Assembly (NCBI GenBank): GCA_046728115.1 | Contig: JBKPDW010000197.1 | Coordinates: forward strand, 1 to 64,000 | Length of the DNA stretch: 64,000 nucleotides | Source: CAVSWN01 sp046728115 | Lineage (GTDB): Bacteria > Acidobacteriota > Vicinamibacteria > Vicinamibacterales > CAVVIG01 | Reading direction: 5' to 3' | Part shown: in pieces, positions 1-8,606 of the stretch | Layout of the letters: each line of letters begins with the position of its first letter | Position numbering within the stretch: position 1 is the stretch's first letter | The notes under the pieces: model-generated | What the model saw: the letters and a program-made list of their open reading frames with translations, nothing else | Told to the model about the DNA's origin: nothing | Database searches by the model: none | Translations under genes and position numbers: made by a program

Positions 1-165
1 TTGCATATCAAAGCCCCTGACGGCACGCCGATGGCGAACCCGATGCTGACGATGCTGCACATCCTGGGGCGCGACGACATCCAGCAGTTCGGTGACAGCA
101 CGGGCGCGATGGATCTGAACAACGTGGCTGCGCCGGCGGCCACTGACGCGGCGGCGAAAGGCTAG
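1..165 (+). CDS. DUF1552 family protein, C-terminal fragment
   Basis: The reading frame is open from the window edge and ends at TAG 163-165, giving the last 54 residues of a protein that begins outside the window. The segment PMANPMLTMLHILG followed by FGDSTGAMDLN matches the usual end of DUF1552 proteins, which close with a 'MANLxLTLLxxxG...FGDSTG' motif. DUF1552 proteins are exported, of unknown function, and common in Acidobacteria and Planctomycetes. The ankyrin protein that follows after about 100 bases is a plausible operon partner. The assignment rests on this tail alone. Confidence 0.6.
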   Translation: MHIKAPDGTPMANPMLTMLHILGRDDIQQFGDSTGAMDLNNVAAPAATDAAAKG

Positions 166-267
166 CAGCGGCGATCAGCGCAGAGATCGCAGGATTCGCA
201 GCGACAGATTGGCTCGTGCGAGTTCAGCGGGTTCTGCGGTGATCGTCGTGTTGCAGGAGTATTGACG
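166..267. repeat. Short spacer with weak degenerate repeats
   Basis: The gap between the DUF1552 tail and the ankyrin gene carries loosely repeated words (CGCAGAGATCGCAGGATTCGCAG spread over 179-202, and a partly complementary stretch GGTTCTGCGGTGATCG near 229-244). It may be a decayed member of the palindromic array family seen elsewhere. A good ribosome binding site AGGAG at 255-259 ends the spacer. Confidence 0.25.
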
Positions 268-1995
268 ATGACGCGACGAACGCTGATCTCGTTGAGCGCG
301 GTTGCCGCATTGAGCCTGTCGGCTTTGCTTCGCGCTGCCGCTCCCGCGGCTTCGGTCGTGGACGCGGCAATGCAGGGCAACAGGGACGCCGTGAGGACGC
401 TGCTCAAACAGGGCGCCGACGTGAACACCGCTCAGGGCGACGGCATGACGGCGCTGCACTGGGCGGTGCAGAAAGGCGATCTCGAGCTGACGCAGACGCT
501 GCTGTACGCGGGAGCGAACGTCAAAGCTGCAACTCGCATCGGCGGCTACACGCCCCTCATCATCGCCAGCCGTAACGGCAACGCCTCCTTGATCGAAGCG
601 CTTATCGGCGGCGGCGCCGACGCCAACTCGGCGACTGTCAACGGCACGACCGCGCTGATGTTCGCGGCGCAATCTGGCAGCGCCGCCGCGGTCAAGGCGC
701 TGGTCGCGCACAACGCCGACGTGAATGCCAAGGAAAAGGTGAAGGGCGAAACGGCGCTGATGATCGCTGCGGCGTACGGGCGCGCAGACGTCGTTCGCGA
801 GCTCACGGCGCACGGGGCCGACATGTCGGTCACGACCAAGGTGATCGACATGGCGCAATACAACAAGGAAGAGGCGGAGCGCCTGGCGCAGTTCCAGCAG
901 CAGCAGGCGGCACAGGCCGCGGCGGCCGGCCGCGGCGGCGCGGCTCCCGAAGGCCGTGGGCGCGGCAATCCCAATGCGAAGGGCGGGATCGACCGTCAGT
1001 ACAACTACACCGAGCTGGTCGGTTACTGGGGTGGCATGTCGGCCCTTCATCTGGCAGCACGGCAGGGACAGATCGAAGCAGTGAAGGCCCTTCTCGAGGC
1101 ACACGGGGACGTGAATGGACGGACCGTCGGCGACAACAGCACGGCGATGCTCATCGCGACGATCAACGGCCGGTTCGATCTGGCGAAGTACCTCCTCGAT
1201 CAGGGCGGCGACCCGAACCTGGCGGAGCACAACGGCGTCACTCCGCTCTACGCCGCGCTCAATTGCCAGTGGGCAGCGAAAGCGCTGTACCCCCAACCGC
1301 GGGCATACGAGCAGCAGCACACCTCGTATCTCGACCTGATGCAGGCGCTGCTCGACAAAGGCGCCGATCCCAACGCGCGGCTCACGAAGAAGGTCTGGTA
1401 TTCGCAGTACGACTTCGATCAATCCGGGGTTGACGAAGCCGGCTCGACGGCGTTCTGGCGCGCGGCGTACAGCGCCGACGTCGATGCGATGAAACTGCTC
1501 ATTGCCTACGGCGCCGATCCGAACATTCCGACGATGCGCATGCCCGGCCGCGTCCGCACCGGCGACGTCGGCGAGCGCGCGGTGCAGGATATTTCGCAGC
1601 TGCCGCCGATTCCGGTTGGCGGACCGGCTGTGGCCCCGCTGCTGGCGGCGTCAGGTCAGGGCTACGGCGAAGGCTTTGCGGCCAACCACCATCGCTTCGC
1701 GCCAACGGGGATGCTCGCCGCCGTGAAATATCTCGTCGAAGAGCTGCATGCCGACGTGAACGTCCGCGACCACGAAGGCAACACGCCGCTCCACAACGCC
1801 GCGGCCCGGGGCGACAACGAGATGATCAAATACCTGCTGTCCAAGGGCGCCGATCCGAAAGCCGTCAACCGCGCCGGCCAGACCACGGTGGACATGGCGA
1901 ACGGCCCCGTGCAGCGCATCTCGCCGTTCCCAGACACAATCAAGCTGCTCGAAGACCTGGGCGTCAAGAACAATCACAAGTGCGTGTCTTGCTAG
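268..1995 (+). CDS. Secreted ankyrin-repeat protein
   Basis: A protein of about 575 residues. The N-terminus MTRRTLISLSAVAALSLSAL followed by an alanine-rich stretch looks like an export signal. Ankyrin repeats occupy about residues 30-180 (ADVNTAQGDGMTALHWAVQKGD, with GADANSATVNGTTALMFAA after it), 250-330 and 470-560 (HEGNTPLHNAAARGDN). A low-complexity Q/A/G segment lies near 210-235. The C-terminus ends NHKCVSC, two cysteines that could be disulphide- or cofactor-linked. ATG 268 is chosen over TTG 262 because AGGAG at 255-259 is correctly spaced only for the ATG. Ankyrin repeats mediate protein binding; the partner is unknown, but the neighbouring DUF1552 gene suggests a shared exported system. 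Confidence 0.85.
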   Translation: MTRRTLISLSAVAALSLSALLRAAAPAASVVDAAMQGNRDAVRTLLKQGADVNTAQGDGMTALHWAVQKGDLELTQTLLYAGANVKAATRIGGYTPLIIASRNGNASLIEALIGGGADANSATVNGTTALMFAAQSGSAAAVKALVAHNADVNAKEKVKGETALMIAAAYGRADVVRELTAHGADMSVTTKVIDMAQYNKEEAERLAQFQQQQAAQAAAAGRGGAAPEGRGRGNPNAKGGIDRQYNYTELVGYWGGMSALHLAARQGQIEAVKALLEAHGDVNGRTVGDNSTAMLIATINGRFDLAKYLLDQGGDPNLAEHNGVTPLYAALNCQWAAKALYPQPRAYEQQHTSYLDLMQALLDKGADPNARLTKKVWYSQYDFDQSGVDEAGSTAFWRAAYSADVDAMKLLIAYGADPNIPTMRMPGRVRTGDVGERAVQDISQLPPIPVGGPAVAPLLAASGQGYGEGFAANHHRFAPTGMLAAVKYLVEELHADVNVRDHEGNTPLHNAAARGDNEMIKYLLSKGADPKAVNRAGQTTVDMANGPVQRISPFPDTIKLLEDLGVKNNHKCVSC

Positions 1996-1998
1996 AGC

Positions 1999-2055
1999 AG
2001 GGATTGGGGATCAGGGATCGGTGAGTCCCGAGTCCCTGGTCCGGGCTCGGAATAC
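1999..2055. repeat. Degenerate GGGATC/GGGACT tandem array
   Basis: Directly after the ankyrin stop come repeated words GGATTGGGGATCAGGGATCGG, then GAGTCCCGAGTCCCTGG on a complementary pattern. The same vocabulary, read on the other strand, returns at 63185-63275. It is one of the intergenic arrays treated in the findings. The rest of the gap to 2134 shows nothing recognisable. Confidence 0.5.
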
Positions 2056-2134
2056 CAACAACAGTCCAGCTTGTTAGCTCTGCCACGTCGATACGAAAGC
2101 GAAGCTTGGCGTACGGTTTGATACGCAAGGGCCT

Positions 2135-2932
2135 GTGGCAGGGAACACCGTTCGTGTCGCCGCGCTCGCGGATCTGCACTGCACCAAGACCTCTCACGGC
2201 GCATTTCAGTCGCTCTTCGCGCAGATTTCCGAAGCTGCCGAGCTGCTGTTGATTGCGGGCGACCTGACTGATTACGGTCTTCCTGACGAAGCGCGTGTCC
2301 TCGCCAAGGAATTCAGTGCCCTGCGCATTCCTGTGGTCTCCGTTCTCGGAAATCACGATGTCGAATCAGGCAAGGCCGACGAGGTTCGTGCCATCCTCGT
2401 CGATGCCGGCATTACAGTGCTCGACGGAGATGCGTGCGAACTTGCGGGTATCGGCGTCGCCGGTATCAAGGGCTTTGGCGGCGGGTTCGGAAAACGCGCG
2501 CTCGGACCCTGGGGCGAGACCATCATCAAGCAGTTCGTCCGCGAAGCGGTGGACGAAGCGCTGAAGCTCGAGGCGGCGCTGGCCCGGCTGCGCACTGCGA
2601 CGATGATCGCGCTGATGCACTACTCGCCCGTGCAGCAGACCGTGGAAGGCGAGCCGCCCGAAATCTATCCCTTTCTCGGATCGAGCCGTCTCGAAGAGCC
2701 GATTCACCGTTATCCGGTCACGCTCGTGCTGCATGGCCACGCCCACCGTGGACAGCTCGAAGGCCGTACAGCCAGCGGGGCGCCCGTCTACAACGTGTCG
2801 ATTCCGCTGCTCACGCGGACGATCGCCGATCGTCCGCCATTCCGCGTGTTCAATCTCACCATCGGAACCGACGCCACCGCGGCGCCTGCCCCGACACGCG
2901 GCCGCCGGGCCACCGATGCGGTGGCGTCCTGA
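2135..2932 (+). CDS. Metallophosphoesterase
   Basis: A calcineurin-like phosphoesterase of 265 residues, probably cytoplasmic. The metal-binding blocks are all visible and in order: DLH near residue 12, GDLTD near 43, GNHD near 73, a lone H in ALMHYSP near 165, and HGHAH near 203. The fold hydrolyses phosphomonoesters or diesters, and the substrate cannot be read from the sequence. The start is GTG 2135 preceded by AAGG. The stop lies 8 bases before the nucleotidyltransferase gene, so the two are probably cotranscribed. Confidence 0.85.
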   Translation: MAGNTVRVAALADLHCTKTSHGAFQSLFAQISEAAELLLIAGDLTDYGLPDEARVLAKEFSALRIPVVSVLGNHDVESGKADEVRAILVDAGITVLDGDACELAGIGVAGIKGFGGGFGKRALGPWGETIIKQFVREAVDEALKLEAALARLRTATMIALMHYSPVQQTVEGEPPEIYPFLGSSRLEEPIHRYPVTLVLHGHAHRGQLEGRTASGAPVYNVSIPLLTRTIADRPPFRVFNLTIGTDATAAPAPTRGRRATDAVAS

Positions 2933-2940
2933 GGATTCCC

Positions 2941-3738
2941 ATGGAAACGTCCTCTGTCTTCGCGGGCCACAATGCTGCCACCGAGTTCTACGCTGCCGCG
3001 CTCGAACGCCTCGAGGAAATCCGTGTCCCATTTCTCGTCGGCGGCGCCTTCGCGTTTTCCCAATACACCGGGGTTCCGCGCGAGACCAAGGACATCGACA
3101 TCTTCGTGAAGCCAGCCGACTGCCGGCTGGTCCTCGACGCGTTTGCTCGTTTTGGCTGCCGAACGGAGCTGCCGTTTCCGCACTGGCTCGGCAAAATCCG
3201 TTATGGCGACCACCTGATCGACGTCATCTTCAATTCCGGCAACGGCGTGGCGCGTGTGGACGATTTGTGGTTCGAGCACGCGCCATCGGGCCAGGTGCTC
3301 GGCCTGACGGTGAAGCTGACGCCGCCCGAGGAGATGATCTGGTCGAAAGCGTTCGTTCAGGAGCGCGAGCGCTTTGACGGCGCCGACGTGCTTCACCTAC
3401 TACGACAAGCCGGGCCGTCGCTCGACTTTCGGCGGCTGCTGATGCGGTTCGGCGATCACTGGCCGGTGCTGCTCAGTCATCTGATCATGTTCGGGTTCGT
3501 GTATCCGGACAGTCGCCAGAACATTCCGCAATGGGTGAGGAAGGAACTGTTGGGTCGCCTCAGGGACAATCGACCGGACCCGCACGATCACACCTGCTAC
3601 GGCACGCTTCTGTCACGCGAGCAGTACCTGTTCGATCTCGAACGCTGGAGGTACCAGGACGCACGCGAGCGCCCGCGCGGCCAAATGACGGCTGAGGAGC
3701 TGGAGACTTGGACAGCAGCGATTGAGGGGAAGGACTGA
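2941..3738 (+). CDS. Nucleotidyltransferase-fold protein
   Basis: A 265-residue protein with a minimal nucleotidyltransferase (pol beta superfamily) core: VGGAFAFSQYTG near residue 33 is the glycine-rich block and KDIDIFVK near 50 supplies the paired metal-binding aspartates. A further acidic residue is in LIDVIF near 92. The rest is helical with a conserved-looking PPEEMIWSKAF segment. Such proteins resemble AbiEii or minor NTase families, but no antitoxin partner is adjacent, so a toxin role is not supported. ATG 2941 is taken as the start because the preceding gene ends at 2932; the open frame further upstream overlaps that gene. Confidence 0.7.
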   Translation: METSSVFAGHNAATEFYAAALERLEEIRVPFLVGGAFAFSQYTGVPRETKDIDIFVKPADCRLVLDAFARFGCRTELPFPHWLGKIRYGDHLIDVIFNSGNGVARVDDLWFEHAPSGQVLGLTVKLTPPEEMIWSKAFVQERERFDGADVLHLLRQAGPSLDFRRLLMRFGDHWPVLLSHLIMFGFVYPDSRQNIPQWVRKELLGRLRDNRPDPHDHTCYGTLLSREQYLFDLERWRYQDARERPRGQMTAEELETWTAAIEGKD

Positions 3739-3748
3739 GCTGAAAATC

Positions 3749-6712
3749 TCAAGTCTTTTTCAGTGCCATCTGCAACGCTTCCGCAAGATGCACGGCGCGT
3801 CGCCCCGTCGCCTGTTTGATTTGCTCGCGGCAGCTGAATCCGTCGGCGACGATCAGCGTCTCCGGCGTCGCACGGCGGACGGCGGGCAGCAGGACGAGCT
3901 CGCCGACCTGCATCGACCACTCGTAGTGATCGGCTTCAAATCCGAAGCTGCCCGCCATCCCGCAGCATCCAGAGTCGAGCGTTTCCAGGTCGGCGCCGGT
4001 CGCGCGCAGCACTGCTTCTTCGTCGCTCAGCTTCGCGATCGCTTTGTGATGGCAATGGCCGTGAAGCATGACCTTTCGGTCGAGCCGCGGCGCTCGATAG
4101 TCCGGCAGCTGCGATTGAAGGAATTCGCTCAGCAGATACGTCTGGGCCGAGAGCTGTTTCGCATCATCGTCATGCAACAAGTTGACGAGTTCGTCTCTGA
4201 ATACGGCCAGGCAGCTGGGCTCGATCACGACGATTGGCGTGTGGTCCCGGATCTCGGCCTGGAGTCCGGATACGATCCCGCGTAGGAGCTGTTTCGCTTC
4301 GGTCAGGAACCCATAGTCGTACAGCGGTCGCCCGCAGCAGAGGTTCTGTGTCGGAACGACTACAGTGCAGCCCGCGGCTTCGAGCACCTCCGTCGCCGCG
4401 ATGCCGATTTCCGGGTGGAAGTAGTTCGTAAAAGTATCCGGCCACAGGACCACCGTCCTGCCACGGCCGGCGGGCGCCGCCTTCACGCCGTCGACGTTTC
4501 CGCGAGCCTCGCCGAATCTCGCCTCACTCTCGTGCGAGCGAAGGCGAGATGGGTGGATGGTTGAAGGCCGCGACCGGAACCAGTCGATGAGGGTGCGGGA
4601 CGCGAATCGCGGGATGTTGCGCTTCGTCGATATGCCGCCGAATCCTTTCAGCAACGAGCCGAAAGCTGGCAGGTGTGTCACTGCATTGGCGAGCCATGGC
4701 GCGTACGACGCGAGGCGCGCCCAGCGATGGACGAATCCCATCGCATAGGCCGATACGGGCCGCCTTCGCGTGTCGTAGTAATGCGACAGGAACTCTGCCT
4801 TGTATGTGGCGATGTCGACGTTGACGGGACACTCCGTTTTGCAGCCCTTGCAGGCGAGGCAGAGATCAAGCGCGTCCTTGACGTGCTCGTCGCACCAGCC
4901 GCCGGCCAGCGGATCGCCTTTGAACATCTCGAACAGCAGATGTGCCCGACCGCGTGTCGAATGCGCCTCATCGCGCGTCACTCGATAGCTCGGACACATC
5001 GTGCCGCCCTGATCACGGCGGCATTCGCCGACGCCGACGCATCGCGTGGTCGCGTAGGCCAGGCTGCCGCGGTCGGTCTCGAATCTGAAATGCGTTTCCG
5101 GTTGTGGCGGCTTGTGGTCGGCGCCGAGGCGCAGGTTCTGGTCGATGCGGTACGGATCGACAACCTTGCCCGGATTCATCCTCCCATCTGGATCCCAAAT
5201 CGTCTTGAACTGCCGGAACGCGTCGACGAGCTCCGGTCCGAACATCTTGGAGAGAAACTGCGCGCGCGATTGCCCGTCTCCATGCTCGCCGGAGAGCGAT
5301 CCGCCGTACGAGACGACCAGCGAGGTCGCGTCCTCCATGAACGCCTTGTATTTCTCGATGCCCGCGGCCGACTCGAGATCGAAGTCGATGCGGGTGTGAA
5401 TGCAGCCCTGCCCGAAATGTCCGTACAGCGCCCCGCTGTAGCCGTATTGGTCGTAAAGCTTACGCAGCTCGCGGAGGTAGTCGCCGACGCGTGCCGGCGG
5501 CACTGCGGAGTCCTCCCAGCCCTCCCAGGTCGGCGGTTCATTCGGGACGTGCGCGGTTGCTGCCAGGCCCGACTCGCGCACCTTCCAAACCAGCTGCTGC
5601 TGCCTGGGATCGTCGAACAGCGTCATGCTCGGCGCCGATGCCTTGCGGGCCATCATCGACATGAAGCCGTGAGCTTTCGCCGTGCTCTCTTCTGTGCTAT
5701 TCCCGCCGAATTCGACGAGCAGCCATCCGCGCCCGGGCGGCAGAAGCTTGACGTTGTCGCGATGGAGCCGTGTCTTGATCATGTCGTCGATCAGCACGTC
5801 GTCCATGCCTTCGAGGCCGATAGGCTTGAACTCCAGTATGTCCGGCACGTGATCGCCAGCGCAGAACACGTCCGGGTAGCCGAGAACGACCAGCGACCGC
5901 GCCCTCGGATTGTCTATGAGCAGCAATTCGGCCCGCAGAATGGTCACGCACGTCGATTCCGATCCGACGAGCGCGCGCGCCACGTTGAAGCCGCGTTCGA
6001 GCAGCAGATCGTCGAGGTTGTAGCCTGAAATACGCCTCGGAATTTGCGGATAGCGCGTGCGAATGAGGTCGGCATATGTGTCGCGCAGTCGTCTGAGCGC
6101 TGCATAGATTTCTCCACGACGCCCGCCGGATGCGACGATGGCCTCGAGGTCTGCGGCGGAGGTCGGCCCGACCCACATCCGCTGGCCGTCGTAGGTCAGG
6201 ATTTCGAGGCGATGCGTGTTGTCCGATACGCGGCTGCCGGGTCCGTAGAACTGCGACATGACCGAGTGGACGCCGCACGAGTTGTTGCCGAGCATCCCAC
6301 CGATCGTGCAGCGATTGTGTGTGGCGGGGTCCGGACCAAAGGTGAGGTGGACGCGCGCCGTCTGGTCGCGCAGCGTGTCGAGCACGACGCCGGGTTCGAC
6401 GGCCGCGATTCGCGCGTTGGAGTCGACATCGAGCACGCGGTTGACGTACTTCGACATGTCCATCACGACGGCGACGTTGCAGCACTGACCGGCCAGGCTG
6501 GTACCTCCGCCGCGCGACAGAATGGGCGCACGGTGGCGGCGGCACACGTCGACCGCGCCGACGACATCGTCCAGGTCGCGAGGAATCACGACGCCTATGG
6601 GAACCTGGCGATAGTTGGATGCGTCGGTTGCGTAGAGCGCGCGGCTGCCGGCATCGAAACGGACTTCGCCGCGGACGGTGCGACGAAGGTCATCGGCGAG
6701 ATCGGACATCAA
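3749..6712 (-). CDS. YdiJ-like FAD/FeS oxidoreductase (lactate/2-hydroxyacid dehydrogenase type)
   Basis: A 987-residue three-part protein. Residues about 35-215 form a PCMH-type FAD domain (ILSRGGGTSLAGQCCN, GMLGNNSCGVHS). A C-terminal FAD-oxidase domain runs to about 540 (GEHGDGQSRAQFL, with metal/substrate histidines in YGHFGQGCIHTRID). A ferredoxin-like segment CLACKGCKTECPVNVDIAT near 630 supplies 4Fe-4S ligands. Two cysteine-rich CCG domains follow (CCGRPLYDYG; SGCCGMAGSFGFE). This order matches E. coli YdiJ, a D-lactate/D-2-hydroxyglutarate-type dehydrogenase that passes electrons to the respiratory chain. It lies 28 bases downstream of a pyruvate oxidase-like gene on the same strand, which suggests a joint role in lactate/pyruvate oxidation. 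The exact substrate is inferred. Confidence 0.85.
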   Translation of the reverse strand: MMSDLADDLRRTVRGEVRFDAGSRALYATDASNYRQVPIGVVIPRDLDDVVGAVDVCRRHRAPILSRGGGTSLAGQCCNVAVVMDMSKYVNRVLDVDSNARIAAVEPGVVLDTLRDQTARVHLTFGPDPATHNRCTIGGMLGNNSCGVHSVMSQFYGPGSRVSDNTHRLEILTYDGQRMWVGPTSAADLEAIVASGGRRGEIYAALRRLRDTYADLIRTRYPQIPRRISGYNLDDLLLERGFNVARALVGSESTCVTILRAELLLIDNPRARSLVVLGYPDVFCAGDHVPDILEFKPIGLEGMDDVLIDDMIKTRLHRDNVKLLPPGRGWLLVEFGGNSTEESTAKAHGFMSMMARKASAPSMTLFDDPRQQQLVWKVRESGLAATAHVPNEPPTWEGWEDSAVPPARVGDYLRELRKLYDQYGYSGALYGHFGQGCIHTRIDFDLESAAGIEKYKAFMEDATSLVVSYGGSLSGEHGDGQSRAQFLSKMFGPELVDAFRQFKTIWDPDGRMNPGKVVDPYRIDQNLRLGADHKPPQPETHFRFETDRGSLAYATTRCVGVGECRRDQGGTMCPSYRVTRDEAHSTRGRAHLLFEMFKGDPLAGGWCDEHVKDALDLCLACKGCKTECPVNVDIATYKAEFLSHYYDTRRRPVSAYAMGFVHRWARLASYAPWLANAVTHLPAFGSLLKGFGGISTKRNIPRFASRTLIDWFRSRPSTIHPSRLRSHESEARFGEARGNVDGVKAAPAGRGRTVVLWPDTFTNYFHPEIGIAATEVLEAAGCTVVVPTQNLCCGRPLYDYGFLTEAKQLLRGIVSGLQAEIRDHTPIVVIEPSCLAVFRDELVNLLHDDDAKQLSAQTYLLSEFLQSQLPDYRAPRLDRKVMLHGHCHHKAIAKLSDEEAVLRATGADLETLDSGCCGMAGSFGFEADHYEWSMQVGELVLLPAVRRATPETLIVADGFSCREQIKQATGRRAVHLAEALQMALKKT

Positions 6713-6740
6713 TCATCGAGATCTTACTGCCATCAACGTC

Positions 6741-8501
6741 TCACCTTCCTTTCAGATCGCTCACCTTGTCGCGAAACAGGGTCAGCGCAATGCGACCGCG
6801 ATTCGGCTCGCCGCGGGCGAGCGCTTCTGCCATGTGCAGCGCTTGATTCACCTTCACGCGCGCCGGCATCGGCGGCTCAAAGGGATCGACGACGGCCTCG
6901 CACAACGCCGCTCTGTCCGCCAGCAGCATCGCTTCGAGCGCGGATCGCACATCCGACGAGCGATCGCACCTGAAACCAATCCCGCCGCAGGCCTCCGCGA
7001 ACCTCACGAAATCGATTGGCTCCAGCTCGACGCCGTACTCGGGATTCCCGAGGAACACCATCTGCTCCCATTTGATCATCCCGAGCACGTTGTTCTTGAT
7101 GACGACGACCTTGATCGGCAGGCGGTACTTCACAGCGGTCGCGAACTCGCCCATCAGCATCGTGAAGCCGCCGTCGCCGACGAAGGCGACCGACTGCCGG
7201 CGGGGATACGCCACTTGCGCGGCGATGGCGTACGGAAGCCCCGGCGCCATCGACGCCAGGTTGCCGGAGCACGAGAAGAGCTGCCCGCGGCGCATCCTGA
7301 TGTGACGCGCCGCCCACGTCGTGATCGTTCCGGAATCGGTCGAGACGATCGCGTCGTCCGCGAGGAGATCGCTCAGGACATCTGCGACAACCTGAGGTTT
7401 GAGCGGTTGGTCCTCGCGGTGCGCACGCGTGTTCATCAGCTCGTGCCACTGCTTCATGGCCGACTGCGCATCGTCGAGGAACGATCGGTCGTCCCGCCGG
7501 CGGATGAGTGGCAGAAGCACCTGCAGCGTGGCCTTGGCATCGCCACACAAGCCGATCTCTACCGGGAAACGAAGGCCGATGCGCGACGGGTCGGCGTCGA
7601 TTTGCACAGCCCGGCACTGGTCATGTTTCGGGAGGAACTCCATGTACGGGAAGTTGGTGCCGACCATCAGCAGCGTGTCCGCCTGTTCCATTGCGGTTTC
7701 CGACGGCGCGGTGCCGAGCAGGCCGATGCCCCCGGTCGTGTACGGCGAATCGTCTGGAACGGTCGCCTTGCCCAGCAGCGGCTTCACAATCGGGGCGCCC
7801 ATGCGCTCGGCCAGATCTTCGAGCTCGGCGCACGCTCCTTGCGCACCGTGGCCGGCAAGAATGACCGTCCGCGTGCCGGCGTTCAACAGATCGGCCGCGG
7901 CGCGCAAGTCGTCGTTGCACGGCACGACGATCGGTGGCCTCCACACGTCGGATGTATGTCCTTCGACTTTCTTTTTCGACGGCTCGTCGTCCGCGACCGC
8001 TTGATCCTGCAGATCGACCGGACAGGTGATGTGTGCGACACCACGGCGTGAGAGCGCCGCGCGGCATCCGGCGTCGATGAGCGTGCGCGCGTGTCCGGCG
8101 CCGAGCACCTGCTGGTTGTAGACGGCCACGTCCTTGAACAACGACAGCAGATCGACTTCTTGTTGATACTGGGTTCCAATCAGGTCGTGATAGGTCTGTC
8201 CAGTCAGCGCGAGTACCGGCGCGCCGTCCATTTTCGCGTCGTACAGCCCGTTGAGGAGGTGAATCGCGCCCGGACCGGACGTGGCCAGACATACACCGAG
8301 CCTGCCGGTGTACTTCGCGTAGCCGCAGGCCATGAACGCGGCCGCTTCCTCGTGCCTCACCTGGACAAAAGCGATCCGATCCTGCCTCGTGCGTAGCGCC
8401 TCCATGATGCCGTTGATGCCGTCGCCCGGCAGCCCGAAAACCACCTGCACGCCCCAATCGATCAGGCGGTCCGCCAGCACATCCGATGTCGTTCTTCGCA
8501 T
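6741..8501 (-). CDS. ThDP-dependent pyruvate oxidase / dehydrogenase (quinone)-like enzyme
   Basis: A 586-residue enzyme of the acetolactate synthase/pyruvate oxidase superfamily. The catalytic glutamate is in VRHEEAAAF near residue 50, the central domain spans about 190-330, and the ThDP/Mg motif is GDGGFTMLMGEF...VVIKNN near 440-470. The full length and the segments FGLPGDGINGIMEAL and GMIKWEQMVFLGNPEYGVEL are closest to PoxB-type pyruvate:quinone oxidoreductases, which convert pyruvate to acetate and CO2. It has no obvious C-terminal membrane helix. It is upstream of the YdiJ-like gene and probably shares its transcript. Acetolactate synthase-like or sulphopyruvate-type activity cannot be excluded. 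Confidence 0.8.
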   Translation of the reverse strand: MRRTTSDVLADRLIDWGVQVVFGLPGDGINGIMEALRTRQDRIAFVQVRHEEAAAFMACGYAKYTGRLGVCLATSGPGAIHLLNGLYDAKMDGAPVLALTGQTYHDLIGTQYQQEVDLLSLFKDVAVYNQQVLGAGHARTLIDAGCRAALSRRGVAHITCPVDLQDQAVADDEPSKKKVEGHTSDVWRPPIVVPCNDDLRAAADLLNAGTRTVILAGHGAQGACAELEDLAERMGAPIVKPLLGKATVPDDSPYTTGGIGLLGTAPSETAMEQADTLLMVGTNFPYMEFLPKHDQCRAVQIDADPSRIGLRFPVEIGLCGDAKATLQVLLPLIRRRDDRSFLDDAQSAMKQWHELMNTRAHREDQPLKPQVVADVLSDLLADDAIVSTDSGTITTWAARHIRMRRGQLFSCSGNLASMAPGLPYAIAAQVAYPRRQSVAFVGDGGFTMLMGEFATAVKYRLPIKVVVIKNNVLGMIKWEQMVFLGNPEYGVELEPIDFVRFAEACGGIGFRCDRSSDVRSALEAMLLADRAALCEAVVDPFEPPMPARVKVNQALHMAEALARGEPNRGRIALTLFRDKVSDLKGR

Positions 8502-8514
8502 GAGACGTCAGGGT

Positions 8515-8606
8515 GCAATTGGAAAGCCACTGTGTGGATGGTAATTTGGCGGATGGAGAATTGGTGAGTTCTGACTCCCCACTCACCAGCCTCTCCAATT
8601 CACTAA
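8515..8606. repeat. Palindromic array, GGTAATTTGG/GGTGAGT class
   Basis: Words GGTAATTTGGCGGATGGAG and AATTGGTGAGT (about 8538-8570) are followed by the approximate complement CACTCACCAGCCTCTCC plus AATTCACTAATTAC (8580-8610). The arms can pair as a long imperfect hairpin and the second arm runs to the stop codon of the phospholipase D-like gene. The element sits between two minus-strand transcription units. Confidence 0.65.

Noticed and set aside
2941..3738. AbiE-type toxin-antitoxin role for the nucleotidyltransferase
   Set aside because: No antitoxin partner; the neighbour is a metallophosphoesterase and the four AbiEii motifs are not clear.
4673..6028. Long open frame (451 codons) on the plus strand, antisense to the YdiJ-like gene
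   Set aside because: Composition and lack of any motif show it to be a high-GC shadow of the opposite strand; the minus-strand frame contains complete FAD and iron-sulphur motifs.
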